This document shows positions 1 through 9,767 of a DNA stretch of 32,063 nt, one piece after another. The stretch is from Oxalobacter sp. (lineage in GTDB: Bacteria; Pseudomonadota; Gammaproteobacteria; Burkholderiales; Burkholderiaceae_D). Numbering within the stretch: the stretch's first letter is position 1; every line of letters starts with the position of its first letter. A program made the translations under genes and the position numbers. The stretch is from assembly GCA_018384065.1 (NCBI GenBank), contig JAHAYL010000005.1:1-32063 (forward strand), given 5' to 3'. The notes below the pieces were generated by a model, which had not been told where the DNA came from, ran no database searches, and saw nothing but the letters and a program-made list of their open reading frames with translations.

Positions 1-2352
1 CATCATATTGCGCAACGCAGGCACATCTGCCCCTTCAATTCGTGCGGAAAGCACCTTCATGCCCTCGACTTCAACCGCCTTGACTGCCAGGTCATCCCCC
101 TGGCTTGATGCCATCTTGGCTTTCAACCCAGCCAGTTCACGGTCCACAGACTTGACATGGTCCTGCAACTGACCGACACGTCCCAGCAGATTGTCCGGCT
201 GGGTCTTGAGGGCAGATGCCACTTCATTGACCTCCTGCGCCAAATCCTGAGCCCATACCATCGCCGTCAGACCGGTCACCGCTTCAACACGGCGGATACC
301 GGCTGCGACACCGCCTTCAGAAACAATCTTGAACAGACCGATTTCACCCGTTCCCGCCACATGGGTACCCCCGCAGAGTTCACAGGAAGTACCGATATCG
401 CAGACACGGACAACATCCCCATACTTTTCACCGAAAAGCGCCATCGCCCCATGGGCAATCGCATCATCGTATGGCATTTCTTCCGACTTGGTCGGCTGGT
501 TAGCCAAGATTTCACGGTTGACAATTTCTTCAACCTGACGGATCTGTTCCGCCGTGACCGGCGCATTATGGCTGAAGTCAAAACGGGTCTTATCCGGATC
601 AACCAGAGAGCCCCGCTGGGCAACATGGGTACCCAGTACTTCACGGAGTGCCTTATGCATCAGATGGGTTGCAGAATGGTTCCGGGCAATCTGCCTGCGG
701 CGTTCAACATCCACAGAAGCCGTCAGATGGTCGCCCAAGGCAACAGCACCTTCAACAACAGCCACATGATGACCGGAAACACCCGGCTTGATCCGCTGGG
801 TATCGGTGACAGCAACCGAAACACCTGCTGCACTCAGGGAACCGGTATCACCGACCTGGCCACCCATTTCCGCATAGAACGGCGTCTTATCCAGGACAAT
901 GACGCCATCCTGACCTTTTTCAATCCGGTCAACCGGCACACCGTCACGGTACAGCGCAACAACCGTCCCTGTTTCCGTCAGATGGGCATAGCCGGTGAAC
1001 TGCGTTTTCTCTCCGTCATAATCCAAGACAGCTGCCATCTTGAACTTGCCGGAAGCCCTTGCAGTTTCCTTCTGTTTCTCCATCGCGGAGTTGAACCCAT
1101 CCTCATCCACAGAAATCTGGCGTTCACGGCAGATATCCTCGGTCAGGTCCAACGGGAAACCATAAGTGTCATACAGCGTGAAGGCGGTTTCACCATCCAG
1201 CACCTTGCCGCCAGTGGACAATGCCGATTCAAGGATCTTCATCCCGTTGTCCAGCGTTTCACCGAAACGTTCCTCCTCATGGCGGAGGACTTCCTTCACA
1301 TGGTCAGCCGCTTCGACAAGCTCTGGATAGGCACCGCCCATTTCCTGCACCAATGCATCAACCAACGTATAGAAGAAAGGTTTGGTCTGTCCCAGTTTGT
1401 AACCATGACGCAATGCGCGGCGGATGATACGGCGCAGCACATAGCCATGACCGTCACTGCCAGGAATCAATCCATCCACAATCATGAATGCGGTGGAACG
1501 GATATGGTCAGCAATGACCTTCAGTGAATTTTCTGCCAGATTGTCTATACCGACAGCCTTTGCCGCTGCCTTGATGAGGTTCTGGAACGTGTCGATTTCA
1601 TAATTACTGTGGACATGCTGCATAATGGCAGCCAACCGTTCAATGCCCATACCGGTATCAACACATGGTTTCGGCAATGGGGTCATATTGCCCTGCTCAT
1701 CACGGTTGAACTGCATGAAGACCAAGTTCCAGATTTCGATATAACGGTCACCGTCTTCATCTGGGCTTCCCGGAGGACCGCCAGCCACTTCTGGACCATG
1801 GTCATAGAAAATCTCACTGCAAGGGCCACAGGGACCAGTATCCGCCATCTGCCAGAAATTGTCAGAAGCATAACGGGCACCCTTATTGTCACCGATGCGG
1901 ACAATACGGTTTTCCGGCACACCGATTTCCTTCGCCCAGATATCATAAGCCTCGTCATCTTCCTGATAGACTGTGACCCAGAGTTTTTCCTTCGGCAGTT
2001 TATAGACTGTTGTCAGCAGTTCCCATGCATAGGAAATGGCATCCCGTTTGAAATAATCCCCGAAGCTGAAATTGCCCAGCATTTCGAAGAAAGTATGATG
2101 ACGGGCGGTATAACCGACATTTTCAAGGTCATTGTGCTTACCACCTGCACGGACACAACGCTGGCAGGATGTCGCCCGTGTATAAGGACGCTTGTCCAGT
2201 CCTAGGAAAACATCCTTGAACTGCACCATCCCGGCATTGGTCAGCATCAGGGTTGGGTCATTGGCTGGCACCAAAGAACTTGAACGGACAACGGTATGTC
2301 CTTTTGCTTGGAAAAAGTCCAGGAACTTCTGACGGATTTCGGCTGATTTCAT
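1..2352 (-). CDS. alaS: Alanine--tRNA ligase (3' end beyond window)
   Basis: Charges tRNA-Ala with alanine in the cytoplasm and edits mischarged Ser/Gly. The frame is open from the ATG at 2352 to the window edge, 784 codons of a family usually near 875, so only the end of the C-terminal domain is missing. Visible landmarks in order are the class II catalytic core starting [14 protein letters not shown], motif-2-like [20 protein letters not shown], the GHH-type segment [20 protein letters not shown], the editing-domain zinc motif HSATHLMH, and the second zinc half CELCGGTHV. It lies downstream of purL on the same strand but is separated from it by an intrinsic terminator, so it is probably transcribed on its own. 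No strong Shine-Dalgarno is seen before the ATG. Identity is certain; the start is supported by the conserved N-terminus. Confidence 0.97.
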   Translation of the reverse strand, partial: MKSAEIRQKFLDFFQAKGHTVVRSSSLVPANDPTLMLTNAGMVQFKDVFLGLDKRPYTRATSCQRCVRAGGKHNDLENVGYTARHHTFFEMLGNFSFGDYFKRDAISYAWELLTTVYKLPKEKLWVTVYQEDDEAYDIWAKEIGVPENRIVRIGDNKGARYASDNFWQMADTGPCGPCSEIFYDHGPEVAGGPPGSPDEDGDRYIEIWNLVFMQFNRDEQGNMTPLPKPCVDTGMGIERLAAIMQHVHSNYEIDTFQNLIKAAAKAVGIDNLAENSLKVIADHIRSTAFMIVDGLIPGSDGHGYVLRRIIRRALRHGYKLGQTKPFFYTLVDALVQEMGGAYPELVEAADHVKEVLRHEEERFGETLDNGMKILESALSTGGKVLDGETAFTLYDTYGFPLDLTEDICRERQISVDEDGFNSAMEKQKETARASGKFKMAAVLDYDGEKTQFTGYAHLTETGTVVALYRDGVPVDRIEKGQDGVIVLDKTPFYAEMGGQVGDTGSLSAAGVSVAVTDTQRIKPGVSGHHVAVVEGAVALGDHLTASVDVERRRQIARNHSATHLMHKALREVLGTHVAQRGSLVDPDKTRFDFSHNAPVTAEQIRQVEEIVNREILANQPTKSEEMPYDDAIAHGAMALFGEKYGDVVRVCDIGTSCELCGGTHVAGTGEIGLFKIVSEGGVAAGIRRVEAVTGLTAMVWAQDLAQEVNEVASALKTQPDNLLGRVGQLQDHVKSVDRELAGLKAKMASSQGDDLAVKAVEVEGMKVLSARIEGADVPALRNMM

Positions 2353-2387
2353 TTTGCTGTGTTTATAAAACAATAGGCGAAAGGGGA

Positions 2388-2393
2388 ATTATA
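2388..2393 (-). promoter_or_regulatory. Candidate -10 box of alaS
   Basis: A perfect TATAAT on the minus strand lies 35 bases upstream of the alaS ATG, immediately behind the T-tract of the purL terminator. The hexamer 17 bases further upstream falls inside the terminator stem and is a poor -35. The consensus TTGACA at 2419-2424 is 25 bases away from the -10, too far for an ordinary promoter. This is a candidate promoter only. Confidence 0.4.
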
Positions 2394-2422
2394 AAATAAA
2401 AACAGCCGGCTAAACCGGCTGT
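2391..2422 (-). terminator. Intrinsic terminator of purL
   Basis: On the minus strand ACAGCCGG pairs perfectly with CCGGCTGT around a 5-base loop (stem arms 2402-2409 and 2415-2422), followed by a TTTTTATTTT tract. It lies between the purL stop and alaS. Confidence 0.85.
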
Positions 2423-2492
2423 CAAGACTGTTTCGGCAATAAAGCAGCCATATTATTGCCACAAATTTTCTACCCGCAAGTACAGGCTAGGG

Positions 2493-5400
2493 TCATCCCA
2501 CCCATTTCCGGGCATTCTGGAACATCCGCATCCAAGGGGAATCTTCACCCCAGCCATCGGGTGCCCATGAATTCTGCACTGTCCTGAACGCACGTTCGGC
2601 ATGCGGCATCATGACGGTGAAGCGCCCATCAGGTGTTGTTACGGAGGTGATGCCATCCGGTGAACCGTTCGGGTTCAATGGATAGGTTTCGGTCGGCTTG
2701 CCATCATGGTCGATGTAACGCATGGCGACCAGTGCTTTCCGGATATCACCCTGCTGGGAGAAGTCCGCACGCCCTTCCCCATGGGAAACGACAATCGGTG
2801 TCTGCAACCCAGCCATGCCGGCAAAGAAGATGGATGGCGATTTTGTCACTTCGACCATGGAGAAACGTGCCTCGAACTGCTCGGAACGGTTGCGGACGAA
2901 TTTCGGCCAAGCTTCAGCCCCCGGGATGATGGATGCCAAGCTGCTCATCATCTGGCAACCGTTGCAGATGCCCGAGGCGAAGGTATCCATACGCCAGAAG
3001 AAGTTTTCGAACTGTTCCTTGAGCTGGTTATTGAACAGGATTTTCTTCGCCCAGCCTTCCCCTGCTCCCAAGACATCCCCATAGGAAAAACCGCCGACGG
3101 CAATCAGCCCCTTGCAGTCATCAAGGTACATGCGGCCGTCCAGCAGGTCGGTCATATGGACATCGACTGCCTCGAACCCGGCACGGTGCATGACATAGGC
3201 TGTCTCGACATGGGAGTTGGAACCCTGTTCACGCAGGATGGCAACGCGAGGACGCGCACCTTTGTTGATGTAGGGGGCGGCGACGTTTTCTGACATATCG
3301 AACGGCACAACCGGTGAGATGCCCTTGTCTGCCGCATTGAGGATCTGGTCATATTCCTGGTCTGCACAATCCGGATTGTCACGCAGTCTGGCGATGCGCC
3401 AACTGGTTTCGCTCCACAGGCGGTGCAGGTCGATATGGGAACGTTGATAGACAACCTGACCTTGCAGTTTGAAAACAACATCATTGCCGGCAGACACCGT
3501 GCCCAGATAATGGATGGTTTCACCAAGACCAGCATCAATGAACTGCGATGTCACGGTTTCAAGACTGTCTTTACGGACCTGCAGGACAGCACCCAGTTCT
3601 TCATTGAAGAGGATGGAAAGCGCTTTGCTGCTGTCAGATTGGTCTTCAACAGCTGCATCAGCAAGCGCGTCCAGGCTGATATCAAGACCACAATGCCCTG
3701 CAAACGCCATTTCACAGAGAGTCACGAAAAGACCACCGTCTGAACGGTCATGGTAGGCAAGCAGCAGTCCCTGCTGGTTGAGCCCCTGGATGGTGCTGAA
3801 AAAGGCCTTGAGGTCTGATGCACTGTCCACGTCCGGTACAGTCGCCCCAATTTGGCCGGTGACCTGTGCGAGCGCAGAAGCACCCAGCCGGTTCTTGCCA
3901 CGTCCCAAGTCGATTGCCAGCAAGACAGTGTCACCCAGGTCTGTCCGGAGCTGCGGGGTCATTGAACGCCGGACATCCTGTACCGGTGCGAACGCAGAGA
4001 CAATCAGGGAGACCGGCGAGAGGACTTCTTTGTCCTGTCCACCTTCCTGCCATGTCGTCCGCATGGAAAGGGAATCTTTACCGACCGGGATACTGAGTCC
4101 CAGGTCAGGGCACAGTTCAAGCCCAACTGCCTTGACGGTATCGTAAAGGGCGGCATCCTGCCCTGACTGCCCACAGGCCGCCATCCAGTTGGCGGAAAGC
4201 TTGATATCAGAAACGGCCTCAATCGGGGCAGCTGCGATGTTGGTCAATGCCTCACCGATTGCCATACGGCCAGATGCCGGAGCATTGATGACCGCCAACG
4301 GTGTCCTTTCACCCATTGCCATCGCCTCGCCCATATACCCTTCAAAACTCATCAGGGTCACCGCGCAGTCTGCGACCGGCACCTGCCAAGGCCCAACCAT
4401 CTGGTCACGGCAGGTCATCCCGCCAACCGCACGGTCACCGATGGTAATCAGGAATGATTTATCACCGACAGTCGGGAGTAGCAGGACTTTTTCAGCAACT
4501 TCCCCAAACGACAGGCCTTCCAGGTTGATTTCAGGATAGTCATGGGTGACATGGGTAACATTACGGTGCATTTTCGGTGGTTTGCCCAACAGGACATCCA
4601 TCGGCATGTTGACTGGTTCATTCTGGTATTCAGAATCAAGGACTTTCAGCTGGCGTTCCTCGGTTGCCTTGCCGACAATTGCATAGGGGCAGCGTTCACG
4701 GACACACAGGTCGTTGAACAGATCCAGGTTTTCTTCTGCAATCGCCAGCACATAGCGTTCCTGGGATTCATTGCTCCAGATTTCGCGGGGAGACATGCCG
4801 CTTTCTTCCAACGGGACATTCCGGAGGTCGAAGACCGCTCCCCTGCCTGCATCATGGGTGATTTCCGGGAAGGCGTTGGAAAGCCCCCCTGCCCCGACAT
4901 CATGGATGGAGAGGATCGGGTTGTCCTCTTTCATCGCCCAGCAGGCATTGATGACTTCCTGCGCACGCCGCTGCATCTCAGGATTGCCGCGCTGGACGGA
5001 ATCGAAATCCAGGTCGGCGGTATTCGCACCGGTCGCCATCGAAGATGCCGCACCACCGCCCATGCCGATCCGCATACCGGGACCACCCAGCTGGATCAGC
5101 AGCGCACCGACAGGCAATGATTGTTTCTTGGTATGGATATCGGCGATGGAGCCCAACCCGCCCGCAATCATGATGGGTTTGTGGTATCCGTAAACGGTAC
5201 TGCCAACATTCTGTTCATAGGTCCGGAAGTAGCCTGTCAGGTTTGGACGGCCAAACTCGTTGTTGAATGCCGCCCCGCCGATTGGGCCATCAATCATAAT
5301 CTGCAAGGGGGAGGCAATCCGGTCCGGCTTGCCGTAAACGGCTTCATCCTTGACCTGTGTGGTGACATCTGATGCGTTTTCCCAAGACCTTCTGGCTTCC

Positions 5401-6440
5401 GGCAGCTGGAGGTTTGAGACGGTGAACCCTGTCAGGCCGGCTTTCGGTTTCGCGCCGCGCCCAGTCGCCCCTTCATCACGGATTTCACCACCTGAGCCTG
5501 TGGCAGCACCCGGGAACGGCGAAATGGCTGTCGGATGGTTATGGGTCTCAACCTTCATCAGGATGTGCGCCATTTCTTCATTGGGTTGATAGACGCAGTC
5601 CCCTGACTGTGTTTCTGGATAGAACCGCATGACTTTCCCGCCTTGGATGATAGAGGAATTGTCCTTGTAGGCGACGATAGTCTTTTCTGGATGTTTTTCA
5701 TGGGTGTTCCGGATCATCGAGAACAGCGAACGGTCCTGCGGCTCGCCATCGATTGTCCAGTCCGCATTGAAAATCTTATGGCGGCAGTGTTCACTGTTCG
5801 CCTGGGCAAACATCATCAGCTCGACATCTGTCGGACTGCGTCCGGCTTTCAGGAAGGCATCATACAGGTAGTCAATCTCATCTTCTGACAGGGCAAGCCC
5901 CAGGTCGGTGTTCGCCTTGACCAGCGCTTCCCTACCCCCCTGCTGGATATCAACGGATTCGAGGGGCTTTGCATCCAGTTCACGGAACAGGACTTCTGCA
6001 TCTTTCCGGTTGGACAGGACCATCTCGGTCATCCTGTCATGCAGGAGTCCCACAACGGCAAGACGGGCATCTTCAGGGACAGCAGGCATTTTCCTGTTCC
6101 GCCGGATCCGGTAGGAAATCCCCCTTTCCACACGCTTCACATCTTCAAGCGAACAGCTGTGCAGGATATCAGTCGCCTTGGAAGACCATGGGGAAATTGT
6201 CCCGGCACGGGGAACGACGATGAATTCATCTCCTTTTTCTGCCTGTGTATAAGGCTCTCCGTAAGTCAGCAGCGTTTCCAGCCGTGTCAGGTCGCTTTCA
6301 GAAAGGTTGTCACCACCATCAATGAAATGGAGGTAACGGCCGCTGACCCCTGTTACCGCAGGATCGATTTTCTGGATTGCAGACAGGAGACGTTGCGCAC
6401 GGAAAGCGGAAAGTGCATTGGAACCCGGCAGAATAAGCAT
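2493..6440 (-). CDS. purL: Phosphoribosylformylglycinamidine synthase (FGAM synthase), large single-chain type
   Basis: Catalyses the glutamine- and ATP-dependent conversion of FGAR to FGAM, step four of de novo purine synthesis. The protein is about 1315 aa, the size of the fused PurL of beta- and gammaproteobacteria (about 1295 aa in E. coli). It has an N-terminal domain, duplicated PurM-like ATP-binding halves ([36 protein letters not shown], then [11 protein letters not shown]), and a C-terminal class I glutaminase. The glutaminase has the nucleophile elbow GICNGCQ (Cys near 1162) and HAER carrying the His/Glu pair (near 1280/1282). I chose the ATG at 6440 ([13 protein letters not shown]), which aligns with the family N-terminus; an in-frame ATG at 6458 would add six residues. 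It has its own promoter and terminator, so it is probably monocistronic. Confidence 0.96.
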   Translation of the reverse strand: MLILPGSNALSAFRAQRLLSAIQKIDPAVTGVSGRYLHFIDGGDNLSESDLTRLETLLTYGEPYTQAEKGDEFIVVPRAGTISPWSSKATDILHSCSLEDVKRVERGISYRIRRNRKMPAVPEDARLAVVGLLHDRMTEMVLSNRKDAEVLFRELDAKPLESVDIQQGGREALVKANTDLGLALSEDEIDYLYDAFLKAGRSPTDVELMMFAQANSEHCRHKIFNADWTIDGEPQDRSLFSMIRNTHEKHPEKTIVAYKDNSSIIQGGKVMRFYPETQSGDCVYQPNEEMAHILMKVETHNHPTAISPFPGAATGSGGEIRDEGATGRGAKPKAGLTGFTVSNLQLPEARRSWENASDVTTQVKDEAVYGKPDRIASPLQIMIDGPIGGAAFNNEFGRPNLTGYFRTYEQNVGSTVYGYHKPIMIAGGLGSIADIHTKKQSLPVGALLIQLGGPGMRIGMGGGAASSMATGANTADLDFDSVQRGNPEMQRRAQEVINACWAMKEDNPILSIHDVGAGGLSNAFPEITHDAGRGAVFDLRNVPLEESGMSPREIWSNESQERYVLAIAEENLDLFNDLCVRERCPYAIVGKATEERQLKVLDSEYQNEPVNMPMDVLLGKPPKMHRNVTHVTHDYPEINLEGLSFGEVAEKVLLLPTVGDKSFLITIGDRAVGGMTCRDQMVGPWQVPVADCAVTLMSFEGYMGEAMAMGERTPLAVINAPASGRMAIGEALTNIAAAPIEAVSDIKLSANWMAACGQSGQDAALYDTVKAVGLELCPDLGLSIPVGKDSLSMRTTWQEGGQDKEVLSPVSLIVSAFAPVQDVRRSMTPQLRTDLGDTVLLAIDLGRGKNRLGASALAQVTGQIGATVPDVDSASDLKAFFSTIQGLNQQGLLLAYHDRSDGGLFVTLCEMAFAGHCGLDISLDALADAAVEDQSDSSKALSILFNEELGAVLQVRKDSLETVTSQFIDAGLGETIHYLGTVSAGNDVVFKLQGQVVYQRSHIDLHRLWSETSWRIARLRDNPDCADQEYDQILNAADKGISPVVPFDMSENVAAPYINKGARPRVAILREQGSNSHVETAYVMHRAGFEAVDVHMTDLLDGRMYLDDCKGLIAVGGFSYGDVLGAGEGWAKKILFNNQLKEQFENFFWRMDTFASGICNGCQMMSSLASIIPGAEAWPKFVRNRSEQFEARFSMVEVTKSPSIFFAGMAGLQTPIVVSHGEGRADFSQQGDIRKALVAMRYIDHDGKPTETYPLNPNGSPDGITSVTTPDGRFTVMMPHAERAFRTVQNSWAPDGWGEDSPWMRMFQNARKWVG

Positions 6441-6496
6441 GATGGCATCCCGAATCAAAATAACAGTAAAACAGGTCCTGAAAACCTTATCCAGTT

Positions 6497-6502
6497 ATTA
6501 TA
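6497..6502 (-). promoter_or_regulatory. Candidate -10 box of purL
   Basis: A perfect TATAAT (minus strand) lies about 57 bases upstream of the chosen purL start. The -35 region (TTTCTC at 17-base spacing) is poor. No PurR-like palindrome was recognised. Confidence 0.45.
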
Positions 6503-6573
6503 CCTTGCCGGTTTTTGCAGAGAAACCATAGGGGAAAGCACGGTTTCCCAGATGGTTGTCCAAACGCTGGGAT

Positions 6574-7980
6574 TCAGGCTGTTCCGGTTTCTTCTGCCAA
6601 GGGAAATGCCACTTGGACAATGAGGCCACCACCCTTCCGGTTCTTCAGATGGAGCCTGCCTTGGTAGCTCTTGGCAATCCTGGCGACAATTGCCAATCCA
6701 AGACCGGAACCGTTTGCCTGCCCCCGGGCATTATCCATGCGGGTGAAAGGACGGAGCATCCGTTCAAAGCTTTCTTCAGGAACACCGATGCCATGGTCTG
6801 CAATCTCCATCAGGACTTCTTGACCTGACACCGCACAACTGACATCCACCTCGGCATACGTTTCTCCCGGTGTCTTGCCATAACGGAGTGCATTGGTCAG
6901 GATGTTGTTGACCATCCGCCGCAACTCAACCTCTCCTGCAAGAACCGGCAGATTTCCCTCAACCTGTACCTGTGCATGGAAATCCGGCCTTGCCTTGAAT
7001 GGGTCAAGGGCTTCCAGGACCAATAATCCCAGATCGACTTCTGTGACTGGTTTTGTCTCAGCATCCAACCTGGCATAGTCCAAGAACTGGCCGACAATCG
7101 CATTCATCTGTGACAGGTCAGACTGCATCCCCTGTCGGCTCTCTTCCGGAATATCCAGCATCTCGATTTCCAGCATCATCCTCGACAGCGGCGTCCTCAG
7201 GTCATGGGAAATACCAGCGAGGATTTCCGCCCGGTCAGATTCGACCCGCGCAAGGTCTTGAACCATCTGGTTGAAACTTTGGTTGACCTCCCGGATTTCT
7301 GTGATACCGTCCTCTGGCAAGGCTTCCGGTGATTTTCCGGCTGCCATCAAGCGTGCCGCCTGTGAAAGCCTTGCCAAAGGCTGGTTCAGGAACATGGAAA
7401 TGAACCCTGCACCGATAAGGGACAGCACCAATACCAAGCCACTCCATCCCAACCACCGCCAGACAGAGACACTGCCGATCCTGCCATTGTCCAGACGCAG
7501 CCAATAAACATCATCAGCATAGTCTTCCTGAAGACGGAAACTGACCCAAAAACCTGGACGGTCATTGACTTTCGGGGAAACAACCGTCCCTTCGCCCAGT
7601 TTCTGCCGAAGATACGGTGCAATCGACTGCACCATGTCATTGGCTTTCTCCAAGGGCTCAATCCTGTCAGAAGGTTCCTTGGGATAGATACGGATCCCTT
7701 CTTTGCTGACCAGTTCATAAATCAGTTCCTCTCGGGAAGAGGGCTCTGAATGGACAAGTGCCGCCCTTGTGATTGTCACAACGGAAGCAATCTGCCCTGA
7801 GACAGTCTCTGCGCGGTTGTCCCGGTCCAGCCACTGGAAACTGGCAATCCAGAATCCCATGCTGATGGCGAGCAGGACACCGACCAGCACAAATGTCCGC
7901 CAGAAAAGGCTGCTCTTCCACCAGGGAACAGCGCTGACAGGCATGGCTGCCATACTCACAGGATGTCTATCGACTGCCAT
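6574..7980 (-). CDS. envZ: EnvZ-like osmosensor-type histidine kinase
   Basis: Inner-membrane sensor kinase that phosphorylates the adjacent OmpR regulator. It is 468 aa. A first membrane segment at about 28-50 is followed by a periplasmic domain to about 174 and a second membrane segment at about 178-197. Then come a HAMP linker, the dimerisation/phosphoacceptor helix GISHDLRTPLSRM with His259, and a HATPase domain with N-box NNILTNALRYG (358-368), G1 box DHGIGVPEE (395 on) and G2 box GSGLGLAI. The H-box SHDLRTPL is the EnvZ form. It begins 9 bases after the ompR stop, so the two are an operon with ompR first. The ligand cannot be inferred from the sequence. The symbol rests on family resemblance and pairing. 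Confidence 0.9.
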   Translation of the reverse strand: MAVDRHPVSMAAMPVSAVPWWKSSLFWRTFVLVGVLLAISMGFWIASFQWLDRDNRAETVSGQIASVVTITRAALVHSEPSSREELIYELVSKEGIRIYPKEPSDRIEPLEKANDMVQSIAPYLRQKLGEGTVVSPKVNDRPGFWVSFRLQEDYADDVYWLRLDNGRIGSVSVWRWLGWSGLVLVLSLIGAGFISMFLNQPLARLSQAARLMAAGKSPEALPEDGITEIREVNQSFNQMVQDLARVESDRAEILAGISHDLRTPLSRMMLEIEMLDIPEESRQGMQSDLSQMNAIVGQFLDYARLDAETKPVTEVDLGLLVLEALDPFKARPDFHAQVQVEGNLPVLAGEVELRRMVNNILTNALRYGKTPGETYAEVDVSCAVSGQEVLMEIADHGIGVPEESFERMLRPFTRMDNARGQANGSGLGLAIVARIAKSYQGRLHLKNRKGGGLIVQVAFPLAEETGTA

Positions 7981-7989
7981 CTACCGTTT

Positions 7990-8742
7990 TCAATCGCTGG
8001 AAACACTGTCAGGGATGAAGACATATCCAACCCCCCAGACGGTTTGGATATACTGGGGATGCGAAGGATCCGGTTCAATCAGTTTGCGCAGCCTTGATAT
8101 CTGGACATCAAGGCTCCGGTCAAACACTTCGTATTCCCGGCCTTTTGCCAACGCCATCAATTTGTCACGGGACAGGGACTGCCGGGCATTCCGGGCAAAA
8201 GCCTTGAGGACAGCAAACTCACCGGTGGTCAATGCGATTTTCTCGCCATTCTTCCTCAATGTCCGGCTGCCAAGGTCCAGTTCAAACTCGCCGAAACGGA
8301 ACAGCTGCCTTTCTTCTGCAGGGGCACCTGGGGTCTCATCCGGCCGTTTCCGCCTGAGCACTGCACCGATACGCGCCAGGAGTTCCCGGGGGTTGAATGG
8401 CTTGGGCAGGTAATCATCAGCACCCATTTCAAGCCCGACAATCCTGTCGGTGTCTTCACCTTTCGCCGTCAGCATGATAATCGGTGTCTGGTCACCACCA
8501 CCCCGCAACCGGCGGCAGATGGACAATCCATCTTCACCTGGCAGCATCAGGTCCAATACCAGCATGTCAAACCGTTCCCGCATCCAGAAACGGTTCATGG
8601 CCTTGGCATCCTCTGCAACAGTGACTGCATAACCATTTTCAGACAGGTAACGGCGCAGGAGGTCCCTCAACCGCGCATCATCATCGACAACAAGCACCTT
8701 AGGCTGACGTTCGTTTTTTTTCTGGACTTCTGCTGGGCTCAT
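7990..8742 (-). CDS. ompR: OmpR-family response regulator
   Basis: DNA-binding regulator, about 250 aa: receiver domain (acidic pocket VVDDD, phosphoacceptor Asp64 in VLDLMLPGEDG, Lys in DDYLPKPFNPRELLARI) and a C-terminal winged helix (GREYEVFDRSLDVQISRLRK, then YIQTVWGVGYVFIPD). The phrase DDYLPKPFNPRELLARI and the C-terminus are nearly those of enterobacterial OmpR. I chose the ATG at 8742 because GGTGA precedes it at good spacing and the receiver starts soon after. A longer frame to 8811 would add 23 residues unlike the family. It is translated ahead of the EnvZ-like kinase. Its upstream region holds phased TTAC boxes that may be its own binding sites. Confidence 0.93.
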   Translation of the reverse strand: MSPAEVQKKNERQPKVLVVDDDARLRDLLRRYLSENGYAVTVAEDAKAMNRFWMRERFDMLVLDLMLPGEDGLSICRRLRGGGDQTPIIMLTAKGEDTDRIVGLEMGADDYLPKPFNPRELLARIGAVLRRKRPDETPGAPAEERQLFRFGEFELDLGSRTLRKNGEKIALTTGEFAVLKAFARNARQSLSRDKLMALAKGREYEVFDRSLDVQISRLRKLIEPDPSHPQYIQTVWGVGYVFIPDSVSSD

Positions 8743-8813
8743 TTTTTCACCAAAATCAAATGGAAGACATATCAGGGAAACTAGACCAACCTGTTCCACT
8801 CCTTGAAGCATGA

Positions 8814-8887
8814 TTACATAAAGTTACAAACTTTTACGGTAATCTGGGGACTTTATCGCTATATTACGCATATTGACTGCGGATTAC
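8814..8887. promoter_or_regulatory. Phased TTAC box array, candidate OmpR operator
   Basis: TTAC occurs on the plus strand at 8814, 8824, 8834, 8864 and 8884, all in one exact 10-bp register over 74 bp. It lies between the divergent ompR and the small secreted gene at 8932. Enterobacterial OmpR sites such as ompF F1 also show TTAC half-sites 10 bp apart, so an OmpR operator (autoregulation and/or control of the divergent gene) is the natural reading. The function is inferred; the spacing is read directly. Confidence 0.5.
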
Positions 8888-8931
8888 CCTGTAATTTTGC
8901 AACACTATGCAGATGGCTTCGTTAGGAATAT

Positions 8932-9216
8932 ATGCGTTTTTTTCTTAAACTGATCCTCGTCTCCGCCGCTTTTGTGGCAGGCACTGTGTCTGCGGACCCC
9001 ATCTCCCCGCGCAGACCACATGACAGCCATGCCCGCCCTTCCATAGAACGCCATGGGGCCCAACCATATGGACAGCGGAAGTCCCCGATGGTGAGGACTG
9101 GATTCAGAAGCCAGAGCCGTGGCTATGGCTACCGGTCAAAGCGGATGTCTGCCGATGAAAGGCACCTCTTGAGGAACCAGATCAGGGAAGCAGGCAGGAT
9201 GGATTTCTACCGATGA
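8932..9216 (+). CDS. Small secreted basic protein, unrecognised
   Basis: 94 aa. It has a clear signal peptide: MRFFLK, a hydrophobic core, and VSA-DP as the likely cleavage site near residue 21. The mature part is rich in Arg, His and Ser with no further membrane span. It ends in a conserved-looking helix, RMSADERHLLRNQIREAGR, which resembles the S-x-E-R-x-x-L-R-x-x-I-x-x-A-G-R tail I associate with short uncharacterised periplasmic proteins of Burkholderiales. The gene is divergent from ompR and shares its control region, so OmpR regulation is plausible. TAGGAA before the ATG is a weak ribosome site. Function is unknown. Confidence 0.75.
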   Translation: MRFFLKLILVSAAFVAGTVSADPISPRRPHDSHARPSIERHGAQPYGQRKSPMVRTGFRSQSRGYGYRSKRMSADERHLLRNQIREAGRMDFYR

Positions 9217-9236
9217 CTGCCTGCGGTCTTTATGTC

Positions 9237-9265
9237 TTGACCTGAACTATAAAACATGCGAGAAT
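9237..9265 (+). promoter_or_regulatory. Candidate sigma-70 promoter of rpmE2
   Basis: TTGACC (9237-9242), a 17-base spacer and GAGAAT (9260-9265) match the -35 and -10 consensus at five and four positions. This leaves a leader of roughly 135 bases before rpmE2, long for a ribosomal-protein gene of this size. Confidence 0.45.
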
Positions 9266-9408
9266 CATATGTTTGAAAGTTATCAGGCAATTGATAAACT
9301 TTTTTATCTGAAAATTTGACTTAACCAGGCAAGTTGTCGGCAATCAGGTTGCGAAGCTGGAAGAACCGCTGAAGTGCTGACTGGCTACCAGAACGATTAG
9401 AGGCAATA

Positions 9409-9672
9409 ATGAAAGAAGGCATCCATCCAGAATACCGTGAAGTCGTTTTCCACGACGTTTCATGTGATTTCAAATTCATCACCCGTTCTACCATCCCAAC
9501 CCGTGAAACCATCGAATTTGAAGGAAAAGAATATCCTCTGGTAAAAGTTGAAGTTTCAGCTGAATCCCATCCTTTTTATACTGGCAAATACAAGATTGTC
9601 GACACCGCTGGCCGCGTTGAAAAATTCCGCCAGAAATTCGGCAAAGTTGGTTCCAAGATTTCCGGGAGCTGA
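9409..9672 (+). CDS. rpmE2: 50S ribosomal protein L31, type B
   Basis: Large-subunit ribosomal protein bridging the central protuberance to the small subunit. It is 87 aa and starts [28 protein letters not shown], which is the type B (zinc-independent) form. It lacks the CxxC pairs of the zinc-binding type and has a single Cys. AGAGG sits before the ATG, fixing the start. A strong terminator follows, so it is a single-gene transcript. In other bacteria type B copies are often derepressed by zinc shortage; no Zur-type box was recognised here. Confidence 0.95.
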   Translation: MKEGIHPEYREVVFHDVSCDFKFITRSTIPTRETIEFEGKEYPLVKVEVSAESHPFYTGKYKIVDTAGRVEKFRQKFGKVGSKISGS

Positions 9673-9686
9673 TATTTCCTTCTATG

Positions 9687-9715
9687 AAAAAAGCAGCTTC
9701 GGCTGCTTTTTTTTT
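9687..9715 (+). terminator. Intrinsic terminator of rpmE2
   Basis: AAAAAAGCAGC-TTCG-GCTGC followed by nine T. A stable UUCG tetraloop closes the stem, directly after the rpmE2 stop. Confidence 0.93.
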
Positions 9716-9767
9716 AAATCGCCTGTTTTCAGATTAAACTGTCGGCATCACTGATTCCGTTTACCCG

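Noticed and set aside
157-1527. 456-codon open frame on the plus strand
   Set aside because: It is antisense to the conserved alaS frame, and its product is low-complexity with no family features.
2419-2424. TTGACA as -35 for alaS
   Set aside because: It is 25 bases from the TATAAT, far outside the normal 16-18 base spacing, and lies at the base of the terminator stem.
9269-9319. Possible 16-codon leader peptide before rpmE2
   Set aside because: Its ATG lies at the predicted transcription start and has no usable ribosome site.
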